Positions 1 through 8,125 of a DNA stretch of 64,000 nt are shown piece by piece. Where the stretch lies: assembly GCF_004000885.1 (NCBI RefSeq), contig NZ_BIMC01000005.1:238775-302774 (forward strand), written 5' to 3'. The stretch's first letter is position 1. The number at the start of each line of letters is the position of its first letter. Both the position numbers and the translations under genes were made by a program. The notes under the pieces were generated by a model. The model was not told where the DNA came from. It did not search any database and saw only the letters and a program-made list of their open reading frames with translations. This stretch comes from Paenibacillus glucanolyticus NBRC 15330. GTDB taxonomy: Bacteria; Bacillota; Bacilli; Paenibacillales; Paenibacillaceae.

Positions 1-23
1 CTCCTCTCATGAGCGGTATCTCA

Positions 24-1529
24 TTATCCGCCCTTCTTATTGCCGGCTTGCATTTCTGCCGCAAATCGCATCATTTCCTCGAACTCCTCATCCGATACGG
101 CCTCACCCTGATCGGACTCCAGCGCCACCGGGATTTCCGGCTTCACCTTCCCGCCCTTAGCGTATGTACGCGTACGTTGCGTGGTTGCCTTCTGTTTGCC
201 TTTCATCTTGGCTTGATCACGTATATATTGAACAGCTTTCTCGTAGCTGTTAACCTGCTTCAGCAGCATGTTGGAAGCGATCGCTTCCACAAAATTGCGG
301 TTGATCCGCTGCTCGCCGCCTGCGGCAATAAGCGACATTAAATAATGAATGAGCACGTTGATGACTTCGCCCGGCAGTTTGTAACTCAGATCAATCTTTT
401 CAAAGATATCCAGGAACTGTGCAGGAACGGAGCCTGGAAAGAACGTCTGCAGCAGCCGGGTATAGGGTTCGTTGCGAAGCATCATATTATATTGGTGTAT
501 ATCACATTTCGATTGGAACTGGGCTGGAACCTCCACATAAAATTCCGTCTGTACCGCATGCTCCTGTACGGGCTCGTCCGGATCGGCTGTCATCTCCTGA
601 TGGAGAGCGATCACTTTGCCTGCCGTAATCTGCCGCTTCTCCTGCATCTTCATTCCTTGACGGAAGTGAAGGCTTGCCTTGTGCTGCAGATCATCCAGCA
701 CGACCTCGCCATGCTCGGTAAATATGCCGTCCTCGTCCAGCAGCCGGCACAAGTCCTGCGTGCTCAGATCGTATTTGCGCACAACGTAATTCACAATGCC
801 CATTTGCTCGTGATCATAGCGGAGCCGCTCCACAAATACCCGATTGCGGGATTCACGCGGGAAGCGAAGAATGATGTCGGCATAATTCAGGCCATCCCCT
901 TGCGGATTCGGCGGCAGGATGGACTTACGCGACACCGCGACCTCCTCCAGCGCTTGCTCCAGCTCATAATCAATAACGTGCGTGTTCAACTCAAAAATAT
1001 CATAAAAGGGAACCGAAATGTTCTCCTTGTTTAAGGAAATACCGGACCATTCAAGAGGCTCCTTGCTCCACAGCTCTTCCCTTAGCGACAGGACGGCGAA
1101 TTTCCCCACCTTGTCCCGAAGCAGCAGTGTCAGATGCTGTGTGTTGAAGAACTCCGCCGGACTGAGCGGCGCCTGCAGCTCATATTCATATACATGGTCA
1201 TCCGTTTCCGGGACGAACATCCGACTTGTCTGCAGTAACCCTACCGCTTCAAGCTTGGAGGTTTGTTCAATGAGATAACGGCGTCCTTTTTCACTAGGAT
1301 CAAGTCCCAGGGTCAGGAATAATCGTCGCTGCTGTTCAATGGCCGAATAACCCACCTTCTCCACCGGTACATGGGAAACGAGAAGACGGTAAAGACTGAC
1401 CGCAAACGCACCAACCATCGGTTGATAAATCGAACCAAGCATTTTGTCATCCAGGCCGCTTAAACAGAAGTCACGGTATACGCAGTAACGGTGGTTCTCG
1501 GTAAAATGTAAAAAATTAGTCATGCGCAT
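24..1529 (-). CDS. dnaB: Replication initiation and membrane attachment protein DnaB (helicase loader)
   Basis: A 501-residue protein resembling Bacillus DnaB, which with DnaD and DnaI loads the replicative helicase at oriC and restart sites. The N-terminal part (about residues 10-110) fits the DnaB amino-terminal domain. Residues about 350-450 carry a DnaB/DnaD-type helical domain, followed by a basic K/R/T-rich linker and an acidic end. The ATG start has a GGGGGAG ribosome site 7 bases upstream. Bases 1-7 read AGAGGAG on the minus strand, a good ribosome site, so the next gene (dnaI in Bacillus) probably starts just outside the window. Family assignment rests on length, domain layout and the conserved C-terminal helical block. 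Confidence 0.9.
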   Translation of the reverse strand: MRMTNFLHFTENHRYCVYRDFCLSGLDDKMLGSIYQPMVGAFAVSLYRLLVSHVPVEKVGYSAIEQQRRLFLTLGLDPSEKGRRYLIEQTSKLEAVGLLQTSRMFVPETDDHVYEYELQAPLSPAEFFNTQHLTLLLRDKVGKFAVLSLREELWSKEPLEWSGISLNKENISVPFYDIFELNTHVIDYELEQALEEVAVSRKSILPPNPQGDGLNYADIILRFPRESRNRVFVERLRYDHEQMGIVNYVVRKYDLSTQDLCRLLDEDGIFTEHGEVVLDDLQHKASLHFRQGMKMQEKRQITAGKVIALHQEMTADPDEPVQEHAVQTEFYVEVPAQFQSKCDIHQYNMMLRNEPYTRLLQTFFPGSVPAQFLDIFEKIDLSYKLPGEVINVLIHYLMSLIAAGGEQRINRNFVEAIASNMLLKQVNSYEKAVQYIRDQAKMKGKQKATTQRTRTYAKGGKVKPEIPVALESDQGEAVSDEEFEEMMRFAAEMQAGNKKGG

Positions 1530-1654
1530 CGTTTATGCTCCCCCTGTCGCCCAAAAATAGACTTCCTCTATTCTATCATAAATCCGAAGATCAGAAGTCG
1601 GTTCTTTCGCATCAAAAATTATGGAATTCGCATATTCACGCTTTGCATGGTTCC

Positions 1655-1699
1655 ACAAATAAATAAATGACGGCCCCCGGGTATTGAAGAGCCGCCATT
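1655..1699 (-). terminator. Rho-independent terminator after yuiB-like gene
   Basis: A 9-bp stem (1666-1674 with 1691-1699, one G-U pair) is followed on the minus strand by a T-rich run. It lies just downstream of the membrane protein gene ending at 1729. Confidence 0.7.
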
Positions 1700-1728
1700 A
1701 ACACTACATTCAATTTGCGCCAAGCGCA

Positions 1729-2028
1729 CTAAAACATTCTAAAGCCTTTAATACGCAATGTCTTAATGGTCCATCCGCTCAAATAAGCACCGATCAGACC
1801 TGCAACCCCCGTTAAGTAATCAACCAGTTGGAATGATCCGACGTGAGTCCAGAACGACATTTGGCCCCGATCCCACAAGCTGTATACAACGACTGGCAAG
1901 ATAACAATCACAAACAAAAAGCATGGAAACCAAGTCGTTTTCATCAACATATTCAGGATAAAACCGATACCGAACATCATGACAAAAAACAAAATCATCA
2001 GCACGAGCACAGGAATAAATTGAAGCAT
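1729..2028 (-). CDS. yuiB: YuiB-like small integral membrane protein
   Basis: A 99-residue, very hydrophobic protein with about three membrane segments and the sequence FGIGFILNML near the N-terminus, as in Bacillus YuiB. Function is unknown. In Bacillus yuiB lies close to yumB and yumC, and both types of gene follow here (3451-4644 and 5123-6124). I chose the ATG at 2028 because alignment from memory with YuiB begins there; a GTG at 2043 would add five residues and has its own candidate ribosome site (GAAGAG). Assignment is by similarity and neighbourhood. Confidence 0.65.
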   Translation of the reverse strand: MLQFIPVLVLMILFFVMMFGIGFILNMLMKTTWFPCFLFVIVILPVVVYSLWDRGQMSFWTHVGSFQLVDYLTGVAGLIGAYLSGWTIKTLRIKGFRMF

Positions 2029-2182
2029 GATCGCTGTTTTCACCTCTTCTTTATCACCTACGCATAGCAGCTATTCTACAATATTGCAGCAAGAAACAGC
2101 ACACCAAGCTTTAGCTAATAGCTAGTTTACTAAAAATCATGTCACAGATCAACGAACAATCGTGAATACATTGTGTCATCGT

Positions 2183-2212
2183 TTGCCCTTCCGACCACGC
2201 TTACAGTACAAT
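2183..2212 (+). promoter_or_regulatory. Candidate SigA promoter of hemQ
   Basis: TTGCCC (2183-2188) and TACAAT (2207-2212) are separated by 18 bp, about 65 bases upstream of the hemQ start. Prediction by consensus only. Confidence 0.4.
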
Positions 2213-2278
2213 GAAGGGAGTTAATGCAAGCGGTTATCCGCTTCAATGATAACGAACATAACGTTTAGGAGTGATTAC

Positions 2279-3028
2279 ATGAACGAAGCTGCAATGACGC
2301 TGGAGGGCTGGTATGCGCTGCATGATTTCCGTACCATCAATTGGCCGGCCTGGAAAGCTGCAGATGAAGAAGTACGCGCTTTTGCGCTGGACGAGCTGAA
2401 TGCGTTCCTTCAGGAATGGGATGCGATCGAAGCCGCTAAGCAAGGCAGCACCGCTGTATATACGATCGTCGGCCAGAAAGCCGATTTTGTATTCATGCAT
2501 TTGCGCGAGACGCTAGAAGATCTAAACGCGATAGAGAATGCCTTTAACAAAACGACGTTTGCGCAGTTCACCACCAAGGCTTATTCCTATGTAAGCATTG
2601 TTGAGCTGAGCAACTATCTGGCCGGCTCTTCCGATGAGGATCCGATGCAGAATCCGCATGTTATCGCTCGTCTGAAGCCAGCCCTACCTAAATCGAAGCA
2701 TATTTGCTTCTATCCGATGAACAAAAAGCGAGACTTGTCGGACAACTGGTACATGCTGAGCATGGATGACCGTAAATCCATGATGAAGAGCCATGGGATG
2801 ATTGGCCGCGGCTACGCAGGCAAAGTAAAACAAATCATTACCGGTTCTGTTGGACTCGACGATTGGGAATGGGGCGTAACGCTGTTCAGCGATGAAGCCC
2901 TTCAGTTCAAAAAACTCGTGTATGAAATGAGATTTGACGAAGTGAGTGCACGTTTTGGCGAGTTCGGTCCTTTCTATGTCGGCAACCTGCTTGACCAGGC
3001 TTCATTTACCGATTTGATGAAGGTATAA
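2279..3028 (+). CDS. hemQ: Coproheme decarboxylase HemQ (ChdC)
   Basis: A 249-residue protein of the chlorite dismutase-like superfamily. HemQ converts iron-coproporphyrin III to protoheme, the last step of the coproporphyrin-dependent heme pathway of Gram-positive bacteria. The catalytic tyrosine lies in YPMNKKR at residue 145 and the likely proximal histidine in KSHGMIGR at residue 172, both at the positions expected for the family. The ATG at 2279 is chosen because TAGGAG sits 8-10 bases upstream; a longer frame to 2246 has no ribosome site. It is divergent from yuiB. Protoheme made here would feed CtaB and CtaA, also encoded in the window. Confidence 0.93.
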   Translation: MNEAAMTLEGWYALHDFRTINWPAWKAADEEVRAFALDELNAFLQEWDAIEAAKQGSTAVYTIVGQKADFVFMHLRETLEDLNAIENAFNKTTFAQFTTKAYSYVSIVELSNYLAGSSDEDPMQNPHVIARLKPALPKSKHICFYPMNKKRDLSDNWYMLSMDDRKSMMKSHGMIGRGYAGKVKQIITGSVGLDDWEWGVTLFSDEALQFKKLVYEMRFDEVSARFGEFGPFYVGNLLDQASFTDLMKV

Positions 3029-3146
3029 TTCCTTCTAACACATAGATAACATGTACAAAATAACCCCACAAAGTGGAGCCTATGCTACGATGTTTATTCC
3101 AAATACTTTGCGGGGACCCCAAAAAACTTATAAATTCTAATATGTC

Positions 3147-3184
3147 AAAAAAGGGATGCTCTCTAATTCAGGAGAGCATCCCTT
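3147..3184 (-). terminator. Strong Rho-independent terminator
   Basis: A perfect 13-bp stem (3151... 3163 with 3172-3184) and 8-base loop are followed on the minus strand by a T run. It ends the operon 4644-3187 and may also limit read-through from hemQ. Confidence 0.85.
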
Positions 3185-3186
3185 CT

Positions 3187-3450
3187 TCATTCATTATCGT
3201 CTTCCTCATCTTGTTCTTGCTTGCGCAAGGTTTCAAGATATTCCGCTGTCGCCCGGTCGCGGGCACGTCCTTTATCCTTTAGCCGCTCGATGGCAGGAAG
3301 AATAAGAATGTCGACTTCCTGCTGAATCGTATACGCAAGATCGTATTGATCTTGCGACTCCAGATAGGAGCCAACCTCCATTAAGGCGTTGTAACGATCC
3401 AGCTCATCTCTTGTGAGCAGCCCCCGTACTTGAACGCTGCAGTGTCTCAT
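3187..3450 (-). CDS. Small conserved hypothetical protein downstream of NDH-2
   Basis: An 87-residue, soluble, mostly helical protein with an acidic C-terminus (EQDEEDDNE). I do not recognise the family. Its ATG directly abuts the TAA stop of the upstream NADH dehydrogenase gene (TAAATG), and a terminator follows three bases after its own stop. It is therefore almost certainly the second gene of a two-gene operon and translationally coupled. No cysteine pair, signal peptide or membrane segment is seen. Coupling suggests a role linked to the dehydrogenase, but this is inference from position only. Confidence 0.7.
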   Translation of the reverse strand: MRHCSVQVRGLLTRDELDRYNALMEVGSYLESQDQYDLAYTIQQEVDILILPAIERLKDKGRARDRATAEYLETLRKQEQDEEDDNE

Positions 3451-4644
3451 TTACAGAAACCTACCTTTTTTCAGGACGAGCGGAATCCCCCCGATAATAA
3501 AGAGGTAGCGGAGATCAACCAATTTTTTCAGCTGAGCCGCTTTCCAGCCCTGATATTTCTTATCCCCGACAACAGCAATGCCTTCACCTCGGCCGAGGGA
3601 GGCTACCGTGCCTTTATTACTGAACTCGAACTTGCGCATTGACTTGTCCCTAATCGCCGCAACGATATTCTGGGCGCAGCATACGCCCTGCTGCATCGCC
3701 ATCTGGGCAGTCGGCGGATAAGGACGGCCTTCCTCATTAAAAATCAGGGAGTTATCGCCGATAATATAAATATTCTCGTACCCGGGAGCACGCAGATATT
3801 CATCGACCTTCACGCGGCCTCTCATCGTTTCGAAGCCTGCTGCTTCAACCAAGCGATTGCCGCGGATACCGCCGGTCCATACCACCGTTGCCGCTCTGAT
3901 CTCTTCGCCGTTGTTCAGCACGACGCCGCCCGGCAGGCATTCCTTGATGGCAATGCCCATTTTGAAGGTTACGCCCTTCTTCTCAAGAACGTTCATGGCG
4001 TACTCCACCAGCTCCGGTGCAAATCCCGGAAGAGCAGCTGGCGCGGCTTCTACGTTATAGATATTCACCAGTGTCGGATCGACATCATATTCCTTGCACA
4101 ATCTCGGAATGCGGTCCGCCAGCTCGGCTACAAACTCGATGCCGCTGAAACCTGCCCCGCCCACAACAAAGTTAATGCGCTCTTGCGGTCTGCGCTCATT
4201 CTTATATAAAGCAAATTGATACTCAATATGCTCACGAATCAATCGGACCGAGTTGATGCTTCGGATGGTCATCGCATGCTCGGCGAGCCCTGGAATACCA
4301 AAGGTTTCCGGTTCCCCTCCAAGCCCGATGACTAGGTAGTCATAAGATAAAGTGCCATCTTCAAGAATCACCTTCTTGTCGTGAAGACGGATCTCCTGCA
4401 CCGAGGATTTGACCAGATCGATTTTAAACTCGTCAATTAGCTTCGAAATGGATACCCGGGTGTTCTCAATGCTGTCTGTTCCTGCTGCCGGCATATGCAA
4501 ATGCGTTGTAATATAATGATAATCATGGCGATTCACCAATGTAACATCGGCCTCATTATAATTCAGCTCTTTTTGCAGCCGCTGCGCTGTCAATATGCCC
4601 CCGTAACCCGCGCCAAGGATTACGATCTTCGGTATGCTGCTCAT
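3451..4644 (-). CDS. Type II NADH dehydrogenase (NDH-2, YumB-like)
   Basis: A 397-residue FAD-dependent pyridine nucleotide oxidoreductase. NDH-2 enzymes pass electrons from NADH to menaquinone without pumping protons and sit on the inner face of the membrane. The FAD-binding GAGYGG motif is at residues 11-16, the NAD-binding GGAGFSG motif near residue 163, and the second FAD motif YIIGDNS near residue 295. The C-terminal hydrophobic/basic helix (about 370-397) is typical of membrane attachment. Length and neighbours match Bacillus YumB. It is first in an operon with the 87-residue protein. A second NDH-2-like gene lies at 12738-13796. Confidence 0.9.
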   Translation of the reverse strand: MSSIPKIVILGAGYGGILTAQRLQKELNYNEADVTLVNRHDYHYITTHLHMPAAGTDSIENTRVSISKLIDEFKIDLVKSSVQEIRLHDKKVILEDGTLSYDYLVIGLGGEPETFGIPGLAEHAMTIRSINSVRLIREHIEYQFALYKNERRPQERINFVVGGAGFSGIEFVAELADRIPRLCKEYDVDPTLVNIYNVEAAPAALPGFAPELVEYAMNVLEKKGVTFKMGIAIKECLPGGVVLNNGEEIRAATVVWTGGIRGNRLVEAAGFETMRGRVKVDEYLRAPGYENIYIIGDNSLIFNEEGRPYPPTAQMAMQQGVCCAQNIVAAIRDKSMRKFEFSNKGTVASLGRGEGIAVVGDKKYQGWKAAQLKKLVDLRYLFIIGGIPLVLKKGRFL

Positions 4645-4670
4645 TCTACTGCTCCTTCCAGCTTACTCTT

Positions 4671-4698
4671 TATATATACAGTATGGTACACATGTTAA
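4671..4698 (-). promoter_or_regulatory. Candidate promoter of the NDH-2 operon
   Basis: On the minus strand TTAACA (4693-4698) and TATATA (4671-4676) are 16 bp apart, about 30 bases before the ATG. The rest of 4699-5006 is AT-rich and holds no gene I can support. Confidence 0.4.
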
Positions 4699-5006
4699 CA
4701 TTCTGTGAATTACACCCAAAAAAAGAGAAGAGCCCTTATCAGAGCCCGTTTCATCATTTGACCTGATTATCCATTTTTGTTCAAAAACAGCTGTCATTCT
4801 GCGGTTTCCGTACAGTTGCTACTATTATCAAAATATATTGCAACCCTGTAATGAACACAAGTTATCACGTTAATCATATGCATAAACCATGCAAATATCA
4901 AGATTTTTTTTGCCATTTAATATGCAAATTTATCCACCATTTTTACCCTGACATACTAAGTAAGCGCAAACATTCCAATGTTAGGTATTTTAGCTCAATT
5001 CTCGTC

Positions 5007-5035
5007 TTTTCATGCTGGTTCGGGGCGATTATAAT
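5007..5035 (+). promoter_or_regulatory. Candidate promoter of yumC-like gene
   Basis: TTTTCA (5007-5012) and TATAAT (5030-5035) are 17 bp apart. They lie 88 bases before the start codon at 5123. A second TATAAT at about 5091 has no matching -35. Confidence 0.4.
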
Positions 5036-5122
5036 AGGTAAGGAATTCATGAATCAGCTTAATCCAGGCAAGAACGTCTGTCTGATTCGAATATAATCTC
5101 ATTTTATGGAGGTGCTTACCGC

Positions 5123-6124
5123 ATGACAACGATGCCACAAGACAACAACATGACGGATCTTTTGATTATCGGTGGCGGACCTGCCGGCATGTTTGCTGCT
5201 TTTTACGGCGGAATGCGCCAAGCTTCGGTAAAACTTATCGAGAGCATGCCTCAACTCGGAGGTCAACTGGCTGCGCTGTATCCGGAAAAATATATTTATG
5301 ACGTAGCAGGCTTTCCGAAAGTGACCGCTCAGGAGCTTGTGAACAATCTGTCCACACAAATGGAGCTCTTTCAAACGGATATTCGTCTTGAAGAAAAAGT
5401 CCAGGCTGTGGAAAAGCTCGAGGAACGTCATTTTGTCGTGAAAACCGATCTGGGTGAACACCATGCCAAAGCCGTGATTATCACAGCAGGTGTAGGTGCG
5501 TTCCAACCCCGTCGTCTGGAAGTTGAAGGTGCCGAGAAATACGAGAAGAGCAACCTTCATTATTTCGTGAACGATCTCAGCCGCTTCAAGGGCAAGAAGG
5601 TTCTCATTAGCGGCGGCGGCGATTCCGCCGTGGACTGGGCACTCATGATCGAACCCATTGCAGAGCAAGTCACCCTGGTTCACCGACGCGACAAGTTCCG
5701 TGCTCACGAGCATAGTGTCGAGCAGCTGCTGGCGTCCAAGGTGAACATCATTACACCAACAGAAATCACCGAATTGTTTGGTGAGGAAGCCATCTCCAAG
5801 GTTACCCTTTCCCATATCAAGACCAAGGAAACGCAGGAGATTGAAGTGGACGATGTGATTGTCAACTTCGGATTTGTCTCTTCCCTCGGTCCAATCTCCG
5901 AATGGGGCATTGCGATTGAAAGCAACTCCATCGTTGTGGATTCCCGCATGGAAACCAGTATTCCCGGAATTTTTGCGGCCGGTGATATCACCACCTATCC
6001 GGGCAAGGTTAAACTGATCGCCGTCGGATTTGGTGAAGCGCCAACCGCTGTGAATAACGCCAAGGTATACTTTGATCCGGAGGCCAGACTCGCTCCGGGC
6101 CACAGCAGTAACATGAAATTATAA
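5123..6124 (+). CDS. yumC: Ferredoxin/flavodoxin-NADP(+) reductase, thioredoxin reductase-like (YumC)
   Basis: A 333-residue flavoprotein of the bacterial thioredoxin reductase-like FNR class. It moves electrons between NADPH and ferredoxin or flavodoxin in the cytoplasm. The FAD motif GGGPAGMFA lies near residue 15 and the NADP motif [11 protein letters not shown] near residue 157; AAGDIT near residue 290 is the second FAD site. The CxxC of true thioredoxin reductases is absent, which favours FNR. The ATG has GGAGGTG 8 bases upstream. The neighbourhood with NDH-2 matches Bacillus yumB-yumC. A strong terminator follows. Confidence 0.93.
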   Translation: MTTMPQDNNMTDLLIIGGGPAGMFAAFYGGMRQASVKLIESMPQLGGQLAALYPEKYIYDVAGFPKVTAQELVNNLSTQMELFQTDIRLEEKVQAVEKLEERHFVVKTDLGEHHAKAVIITAGVGAFQPRRLEVEGAEKYEKSNLHYFVNDLSRFKGKKVLISGGGDSAVDWALMIEPIAEQVTLVHRRDKFRAHEHSVEQLLASKVNIITPTEITELFGEEAISKVTLSHIKTKETQEIEVDDVIVNFGFVSSLGPISEWGIAIESNSIVVDSRMETSIPGIFAAGDITTYPGKVKLIAVGFGEAPTAVNNAKVYFDPEARLAPGHSSNMKL

Positions 6125-6162
6125 GGTACATGACTTCGACTTCATATAGAACGTTATTATAG

Positions 6163-6222
6163 AAAAAAAGGTATCTTCGTTCTGAAGGGCTTAAGCCCGG
6201 CCCAGAATCGAAGATACCTTTT
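6163..6222. terminator. Bidirectional terminator between yumC and sda
   Basis: A long stem (about 19 bp with one bulge) is capped by the palindrome GGGCTTAAGCCC. It is flanked by A-rich sequence on the left and T-rich sequence on the right, so it can stop transcription from both sides. Confidence 0.85.
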
Positions 6223-6318
6223 CTATTTCGTCAAAGCCTATGTAGAACTTGGTTGAAAGCTCCCACATTATATACGTATCATGTCGTAAGTTATCTGCTC
6301 TATATACGAAAAATCTGA

Positions 6319-6462
6319 TTAATGCAGGATGCTGCCGGAATCGGTGTCCAAGTTCCGTTTATGAATTTCAGCTAATAGTAGAGTGATGAACTCTCGCTCC
6401 AACTTCAATTCAACAGCCATATGATAGGAATCGAGAAGCATCTCATCCGTCAACATAGCCAT
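6319..6462 (-). CDS. sda: Sporulation checkpoint protein Sda (histidine kinase inhibitor)
   Basis: A 47-residue helical protein. Sda binds sporulation histidine kinases such as KinA and blocks entry into sporulation when replication is active or damaged. The pattern LTDEMLLDSYHMAVELK, then a conserved EFI and IHKR, matches the helical hairpin of Bacillus Sda (46 residues). Two starts are possible: ATG at 6462 (AGGAAGGGG 10 bases upstream) or ATG at 6456 (GAGAGGG 6 bases upstream). The gene is single, with its own promoter and a cluster of DnaA boxes, just as the Bacillus gene is controlled by DnaA. A bidirectional terminator follows. Confidence 0.85.
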   Translation of the reverse strand: MAMLTDEMLLDSYHMAVELKLEREFITLLLAEIHKRNLDTDSGSILH

Positions 6463-6497
6463 CCCTCTCACACCCCTTCCTCAAATTTCCTGAATCT

Positions 6498-6526
6498 ATC
6501 ATATCAGACATACTAAAGCGGAACAA
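6498..6526 (-). promoter_or_regulatory. Promoter of sda
   Basis: On the minus strand TTGTTC (6521-6526) and TATGAT (6498-6503) are exactly 17 bp apart. The first DnaA box begins 9 bases upstream of the -35, an ideal place for activation or occlusion by DnaA. Confidence 0.65.
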
Positions 6527-6534
6527 CTGTTCGC

Positions 6535-6634
6535 TTATCCACAGCCTTCTGTGGAAATCCTGTGTATAATTTGTTGGTAAGTGTAAAAAACAGGGTCATA
6601 TCAAAGTGGATTATGGGGATAAATGTTATACACA
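6535..6634. promoter_or_regulatory. DnaA-box cluster upstream of sda
   Basis: Three perfect matches to TTATNCACA occur in 100 bp: TTATCCACA at 6535-6543 (+), TTATACACA at 6561-6569 (-) and TTATACACA at 6626-6634 (+). Two single-mismatch boxes lie at 6550-6558 (ATTTCCACA, -) and 6614-6622 (TTATCCCCA, -). Bacillus sda is known to be transcriptionally controlled by DnaA through such boxes. The stretch 6640-6760 is very AT-rich and holds no gene. Confidence 0.85.
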
Positions 6635-6760
6635 GGATTTGGAACAACTCTACTATAAAAAAAAATAATCAATTATTATATCGGAAACTTGTGGTTATTT
6701 TTTAATTACCCTATTAAAAAATCATATAAACGAATATCAGGGGGAATAACGAACAAAAAA

Positions 6761-7423
6761 TCAGCTTGGTCTTGTATTAACTTCCAAAATCCAAATCTTC
6801 CCTTCGTTGTCCAGACCGTAATCAAACCCCAGTTCCCCGATTCCCGGAAAGCGTGATTCCATTATTGAAATACACTGCCTGGTTACACGACGCATTTCAT
6901 TTCGCTTTTCCCTTGCATTGATATGGGGCAGCGACAACCGAAGCGCGTGGCGACACCGAAGCAGCGTTCCCCCTTTGCAAATATTCGTAACAAACAGCCC
7001 CGGGCTGGCGAGCCGCCCAAGCATTGCTCTGAACTCCCATCTCCCTCTCTCCTTAACCACCTTCACCCGGTAATCCAGTGGACGCCCATGGATTTTAGCC
7101 AAATGAATGCCCTGCTGAATCATGTAACGCCGTTTAAGTTTCATTCTGCCCAGTACCTGCAACAGGGAATTCAATGTATCTGCATGAACCGTACGTCTCT
7201 TATGGGTTACCAGGTACCCCGTCCCGTCTTTCTGTATTCGGATGACTCCGTTACCACCGGTACCTACAATCGGCTTGATCACGACCATTTCGTGTTCCGC
7301 CAGCATTGAGACCAGGGTATCCCCTCCATACGACTCGGTAGCCGGAATGTAGGGAGCAACCTGCGGATCGGTCAGCAGTGCCTCCGTCTTTAGCCACTTG
7401 CTGGCCAGCTGTCTTCCCGCCAT
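6761..7423 (-). CDS. YheC/YheD-type ATP-grasp protein (spore-associated)
   Basis: A 220-residue ATP-grasp fold protein. The nucleotide-binding lysine and glycine loop are in VVIKPIVGTGGNGVI (about residues 47-61). The Mg-binding end is in ELGFDYGLDNEGKIWILEVN near the C-terminus. It resembles the YheC/YheD family, associated with the endospore coat in Bacillus, but is much shorter (YheC and YheD exceed 350 residues), so it corresponds to the ATP-grasp core only. Substrate unknown. ATG has GGAGGC 9 bases upstream. Paenibacillus genomes carry several such short copies. Confidence 0.75.
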   Translation of the reverse strand: MAGRQLASKWLKTEALLTDPQVAPYIPATESYGGDTLVSMLAEHEMVVIKPIVGTGGNGVIRIQKDGTGYLVTHKRRTVHADTLNSLLQVLGRMKLKRRYMIQQGIHLAKIHGRPLDYRVKVVKERGRWEFRAMLGRLASPGLFVTNICKGGTLLRCRHALRLSLPHINAREKRNEMRRVTRQCISIMESRFPGIGELGFDYGLDNEGKIWILEVNTRPS

Positions 7424-7646
7424 GCTGCTTTCGCCTCCTTTTATTCATGACATACGTTATTCTATTCCCGTATCCGCGCTTTTTCTTGGATGATTGTCCG
7501 TGAGAGTATGCCTAATAATTTGTCTATCCGGTGTTGTCGCGATGGCTTCCCTTTCCAAATGATGTGATCTATCGTATAGTAAGAAAAGAGCTTTGTCCGT
7601 AATAAATCCATCACGCTTGGATAACGATAAAGGAGGCTTTGTCACC

Positions 7647-7856
7647 TTGGCAGAGTTGTTTGAAGTATTGTACTGGATTGCCATTGTCGGCATGTCCGTT
7701 GCCCTTGCAGCCATCACCGTTCTTATCTTTGTCATGGGCTTCAAGTTCATCAAAGACAAGCGCCGGGTACTCGGAGCGGGCTGTATCGTCTTTTCGCTTG
7801 TGGCAGCCGGTATGATTGTGCTGATGCTGAACGACACCTTCTTCTTCCCGGTATGA
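7647..7856 (+). CDS. Small two-helix membrane protein (hypothetical)
   Basis: A 69-residue protein with two hydrophobic segments (about residues 6-32 and 42-64) separated by a basic turn (KFIKDKRR), a hairpin membrane topology. A TTG start at 7647 is chosen because AGGAGG lies 10 bases upstream; extending the frame to 7593 adds residues with no ribosome site. No family recognised. It is a single-gene unit followed by its own terminator. Function unknown. Confidence 0.65.
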   Translation: MAELFEVLYWIAIVGMSVALAAITVLIFVMGFKFIKDKRRVLGAGCIVFSLVAAGMIVLMLNDTFFFPV

Positions 7857-7873
7857 TCGGTTAAGGAGAACAT

Positions 7874-7922
7874 AAAAAAATGCAGCTTACCACCTCTATG
7901 TCGGGCGGGCTGCATTTTTTTG
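7874..7922 (+). terminator. Terminator after the small membrane protein gene
   Basis: Stem 7881-7886 with 7909-7914, extended by A-T pairing, and a T8 run on the plus strand. Confidence 0.7.
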
Positions 7923-7994
7923 TTATGTGCCTCTGAATTATGGCCTGAGTTTCTTCTTCATCTATATATATGTAGGAAGCGGCAGGTGTTACAC

Positions 7995-8032
7995 AAAAAA
8001 AGACCGCTGCGACGAGAAACGTCGCAGCGGTC
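7995..8032 (-). terminator. Strong minus-strand terminator with no adjacent minus-strand gene
   Basis: A perfect 13-bp GC-rich stem (8002-8014 with 8020-8032) and 5-base loop are followed on the minus strand by seven T residues. The next gene to the right is on the plus strand. The terminator looks like the original end of the Fe-S carrier gene now ending at 10726, cut off by the island between them. Confidence 0.85.
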
Positions 8033-8125
8033 CTATTCTCATTGGATGTTACCGTAATAGTTTCATCAGCCTTCTCAATTACAATTGCCTCAAAAAGAGT
8101 CCACTGAAAACACAGGAGGTATAAA

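Noticed and set aside
1..10. Start of dnaI at position 10
   Set aside because: An ATG exists, but AGAGGAG at 1-7 is a better ribosome site for a start just outside the window; too little sequence to call.
345..1034. Plus-strand frame of 229 codons
   Set aside because: Lies wholly opposite dnaB, with no ribosome site and no recognisable protein.
4851..5096. 81-codon frame between the NDH-2 and yumC genes
   Set aside because: AT-rich, no ribosome site, overlaps the likely yumC promoter; composition like non-coding DNA.
5099..6103. Minus-strand frame of 334 codons
   Set aside because: Antisense shadow of the yumC-like gene, which has clear FAD and NADP motifs and a good start.
6535..6634. DnaA-box cluster as a replication origin
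   Set aside because: No dnaA, dnaN, rnpA or rpmH nearby and no clear unwinding element linked to them; control of sda explains the boxes better.
7927..8124. 65-codon frame between two terminators
   Set aside because: Runs through the perfect hairpin at 8002-8032 and lacks a ribosome site.
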